Source: BOG-908 sp963850605 (GTDB taxonomy: Bacteria; Pseudomonadota; Alphaproteobacteria; Acetobacterales; Acetobacteraceae). From it: a stretch of 64,000 nucleotides of DNA. Under the pieces are notes generated by a model that ran no database searches, had not been told where the DNA came from, and saw nothing but the letters and a program-made list of their open reading frames with translations. The stretch is taken from the NCBI GenBank assembly GCA_963850605.1, contig CAWKLX010000005.1, positions 434,001-498,000 on the forward strand. Direction: 5' to 3'. Below, one piece after another: positions 62,752 through 64,000 of the stretch. The position numbers and the translations under genes were made by a program. The first letter of the stretch is position 1; the number at the start of each line of letters is the position of its first letter.

Positions 62752-62778
62752 GGCCGGTTCGGTTGAACCGGCCATTTT
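62752..62778 (+). terminator. Rho-independent terminator after rpoH
   Basis: A perfect 9-bp GC stem (GGCCGGTTC / GAACCGGCC) with a 4-base loop is followed by ATTTTC, 24 bp past the rpoH stop. Confidence 0.8.
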
Positions 62779-62799
62779 CACATGTGGCGCCCGGGCTAC

Positions 62800-63273
62800 T
62801 CAGTTATCGTCCATGCTCCAGATATCTTGGACCTCCTTGATCTCCGCCTCGATAGCCCGGATGCGCGAAGCTTCGCGCACTTCCCAACTTCGCGCGAGAA
62901 TGACAGGCAAGACCTGGCATAGGGCCCAGGCACAGGCGCCAGCACCCCAGGCGAGTGAGATCGTGCCAGGGTCGGAGAGGCTGGCGAGGGCTTGATCCAT
63001 GCGGTCGCCGGCGGTCCATAGGCGCCAGGCTGGCCCCAGCGACGCGGCGGCACAGCCGAGGGCGACCGCGCGCGTCAGCCCGGTTTTCGTCGGTTCGAGC
63101 AACGGGCAGATGGCAGCTGGCGCGAACAGGATAGCGAGCAGAAGGGCGGTGGGTGCGGCGAAGGTGAGCAGCGCACCGCAGGCGAGACCCTGGACCCAGA
63201 TGACGGAGCTGCGGGGCTTTGTCGCCTGCGCCTCTATCCGCGCCGGGCCGCCGGCTGGGGAGCGCGCCGTCAT
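62800..63273 (-). CDS. Hypothetical membrane protein
   Basis: A 157-residue protein with four likely membrane helices (about 25-50, 53-67, 70-90 and 105-125) and a C-terminal acidic helical tail (SRIRAIEAEIKEVQDIWSMDD). No family is recognised. Its start overlaps the stop of the upstream gene by 4 bp, so the two form an operon. Confidence 0.6.
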   Translation of the reverse strand: MTARSPAGGPARIEAQATKPRSSVIWVQGLACGALLTFAAPTALLLAILFAPAAICPLLEPTKTGLTRAVALGCAAASLGPAWRLWTAGDRMDQALASLSDPGTISLAWGAGACAWALCQVLPVILARSWEVREASRIRAIEAEIKEVQDIWSMDDN

Positions 63274-64000
63274 GGGATGGCGAGCGCCAGTGCGGCGCCG
63301 AGACTGGCGATCAGGCCGGCCCCGGTCACGAGTTCGACACCGAGCAGCTCGGCCGCTTCGGCACGGCCCGGCGCGGTCTGGGCGATCTGCGCGAGCATCT
63401 GGCGCAGCGTTTCTACCCGCTGGGCGGCCGCTTTTGCATTGGTCGCGTCGGCCTGCCTGGCCGCTGCGTCATCCACCACGTCCAGCATGGCGGCGATCTG
63501 GCCCGCCTGCGCCGCGTTTTTCGCCTTTTCTTCAAGTTCGGCGCGAGTGCGCCGATTCTTCCATTCGTCGAGCGAGACAAGGCCGCTGCTGACTAGCCAG
63601 CCGGCCAAGCCTGGAAGGGGATCCGGATGCAGCCGGGCCTGCAGGCGGCCGAAGAGGCGCAGCAGAGCCAGCCGGTCTTGTGGAGCGGCAAAGCTGGACA
63701 TGTACGCGAGTTCGCCGGCGAAGGCCGGATCGATTCGGGCAGCCAGAAAGGCGGCGATGTGCGCGTCGATCGGTGGCCGGGTGCGGTCCGCGTCCGGCGC
63801 CGATTGATCAAGTGCGTCCAGCAGATCGGCCGCGCGCACCACCGGCCGGCCACCCAGCAGCTTCGAGGCGCAGGGCAGCATCGGGTTTGTCCCGTAGGTA
63901 AGCCGCCAGATGCCGCCCGCAGGTCCGCGCGCGGTCAACCAGGCGCGCCAGTCCCGCTGCTCGTCCCGGAAACCTTGCGGCTCGGCACGGCGTGGCGAGG
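63270..64000 (-). CDS. Hypothetical protein (5' partial)
   Basis: The frame is open to the right edge, so the N-terminus is missing. At least 242 residues are visible. After a QRDWRAWLTARGPAGGIWRL segment come NPMLPCASKLLGGRPVV, a helical middle (LALLRLFGRLQARLHPDPLPGLAGWL), a charged coiled coil (EWKNRRTRAELEEKAKNAAQAGQIAAMLDVVD) and a C-terminal hydrophobic helix (VTGAGLIASLGAALALAIP), which suggests membrane anchoring. It overlaps the next gene by 4 bp. Function unknown. Confidence 0.55.
   Translation of the reverse strand, partial: SPRRAEPQGFRDEQRDWRAWLTARGPAGGIWRLTYGTNPMLPCASKLLGGRPVVRAADLLDALDQSAPDADRTRPPIDAHIAAFLAARIDPAFAGELAYMSSFAAPQDRLALLRLFGRLQARLHPDPLPGLAGWLVSSGLVSLDEWKNRRTRAELEEKAKNAAQAGQIAAMLDVVDDAAARQADATNAKAAAQRVETLRQMLAQIAQTAPGRAEAAELLGVELVTGAGLIASLGAALALAIP

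Overview
The window is high-GC alphaproteobacterial chromosome, most likely from an acidophilic or soil member of the Acetobacteraceae (Rhodospirillales). The pointers are the GC-rich codon use, the RpoH heat-shock sigma factor, a class I lysyl-tRNA synthetase, two PII genes with amtB and glnA, a complete SUF operon behind an Rrf2 regulator, UrcA-family proteins, and A/T-rich palindromic intergenic elements at convergent gene ends. The species is inference; no rRNA gene is present.

Layout: 0-2.8 kb, end of a YCF48-like protein and an RND/MMPL exporter. 2.8-6.0 kb, a visibly more AT-rich patch with a small His/Pro-rich protein and a CadC-like/TPR/rhodanese protein. 6.3-10.2 kb, two UrcA proteins and two divergent DUF1329 proteins. 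10.4-16.0 kb, nitrogen control: glnK-amtB-glnA, a BBP2-type porin and glnB. 16-25.3 kb, housekeeping: aminotransferase, tRNA-His, mobA, MarC, rplM-rpsI, argC, gamma carbonic anhydrase, hydrolases. 25.4-33.8 kb, an accessory cluster joining phosphonate synthesis (PEP mutase fused to a cytidylyltransferase, phosphonopyruvate decarboxylase) with a methyltransferase, an APS-kinase-like enzyme, an acyl ligase-ACP-sulfotransferase operon and a second sulfotransferase. 33.8-36.9 kb, an alpha/beta hydrolase-like protein, a MshEN-AAA ATPase and a Nudix hydrolase. 37.0-43.5 kb, rrf2-sufBCDSUTA. 43.5-64 kb, DinG helicase, lysS-mprF, glgX, kup, rmuC, maeB, SDR, pyrF-rluA, rpoH and two unknown membrane or hypothetical genes.

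Seven otherwise well-conserved genes, including rpsI and sufS, carry eight frame breaks. Every break is a net +1 base and most sit at a CGG or G-run. Because rpsI should be indispensable, I read these mainly as errors in the sequence, not as decay; each gene is annotated across its break.

The best candidate for an undescribed system is the 25.4-33.8 kb cluster, which looks able to make an activated (CMP-linked) phosphonate and to sulfate one or more products, possibly an ACP-tethered acyl compound or a cell-surface polymer. A dispersed element of about 105 bp (three copies, ending in a palindromic hairpin) and a pyrimidine/purine palindromic element (four copies) are also worth attention; two copies supply or abut the stop codons of both neighbouring genes.
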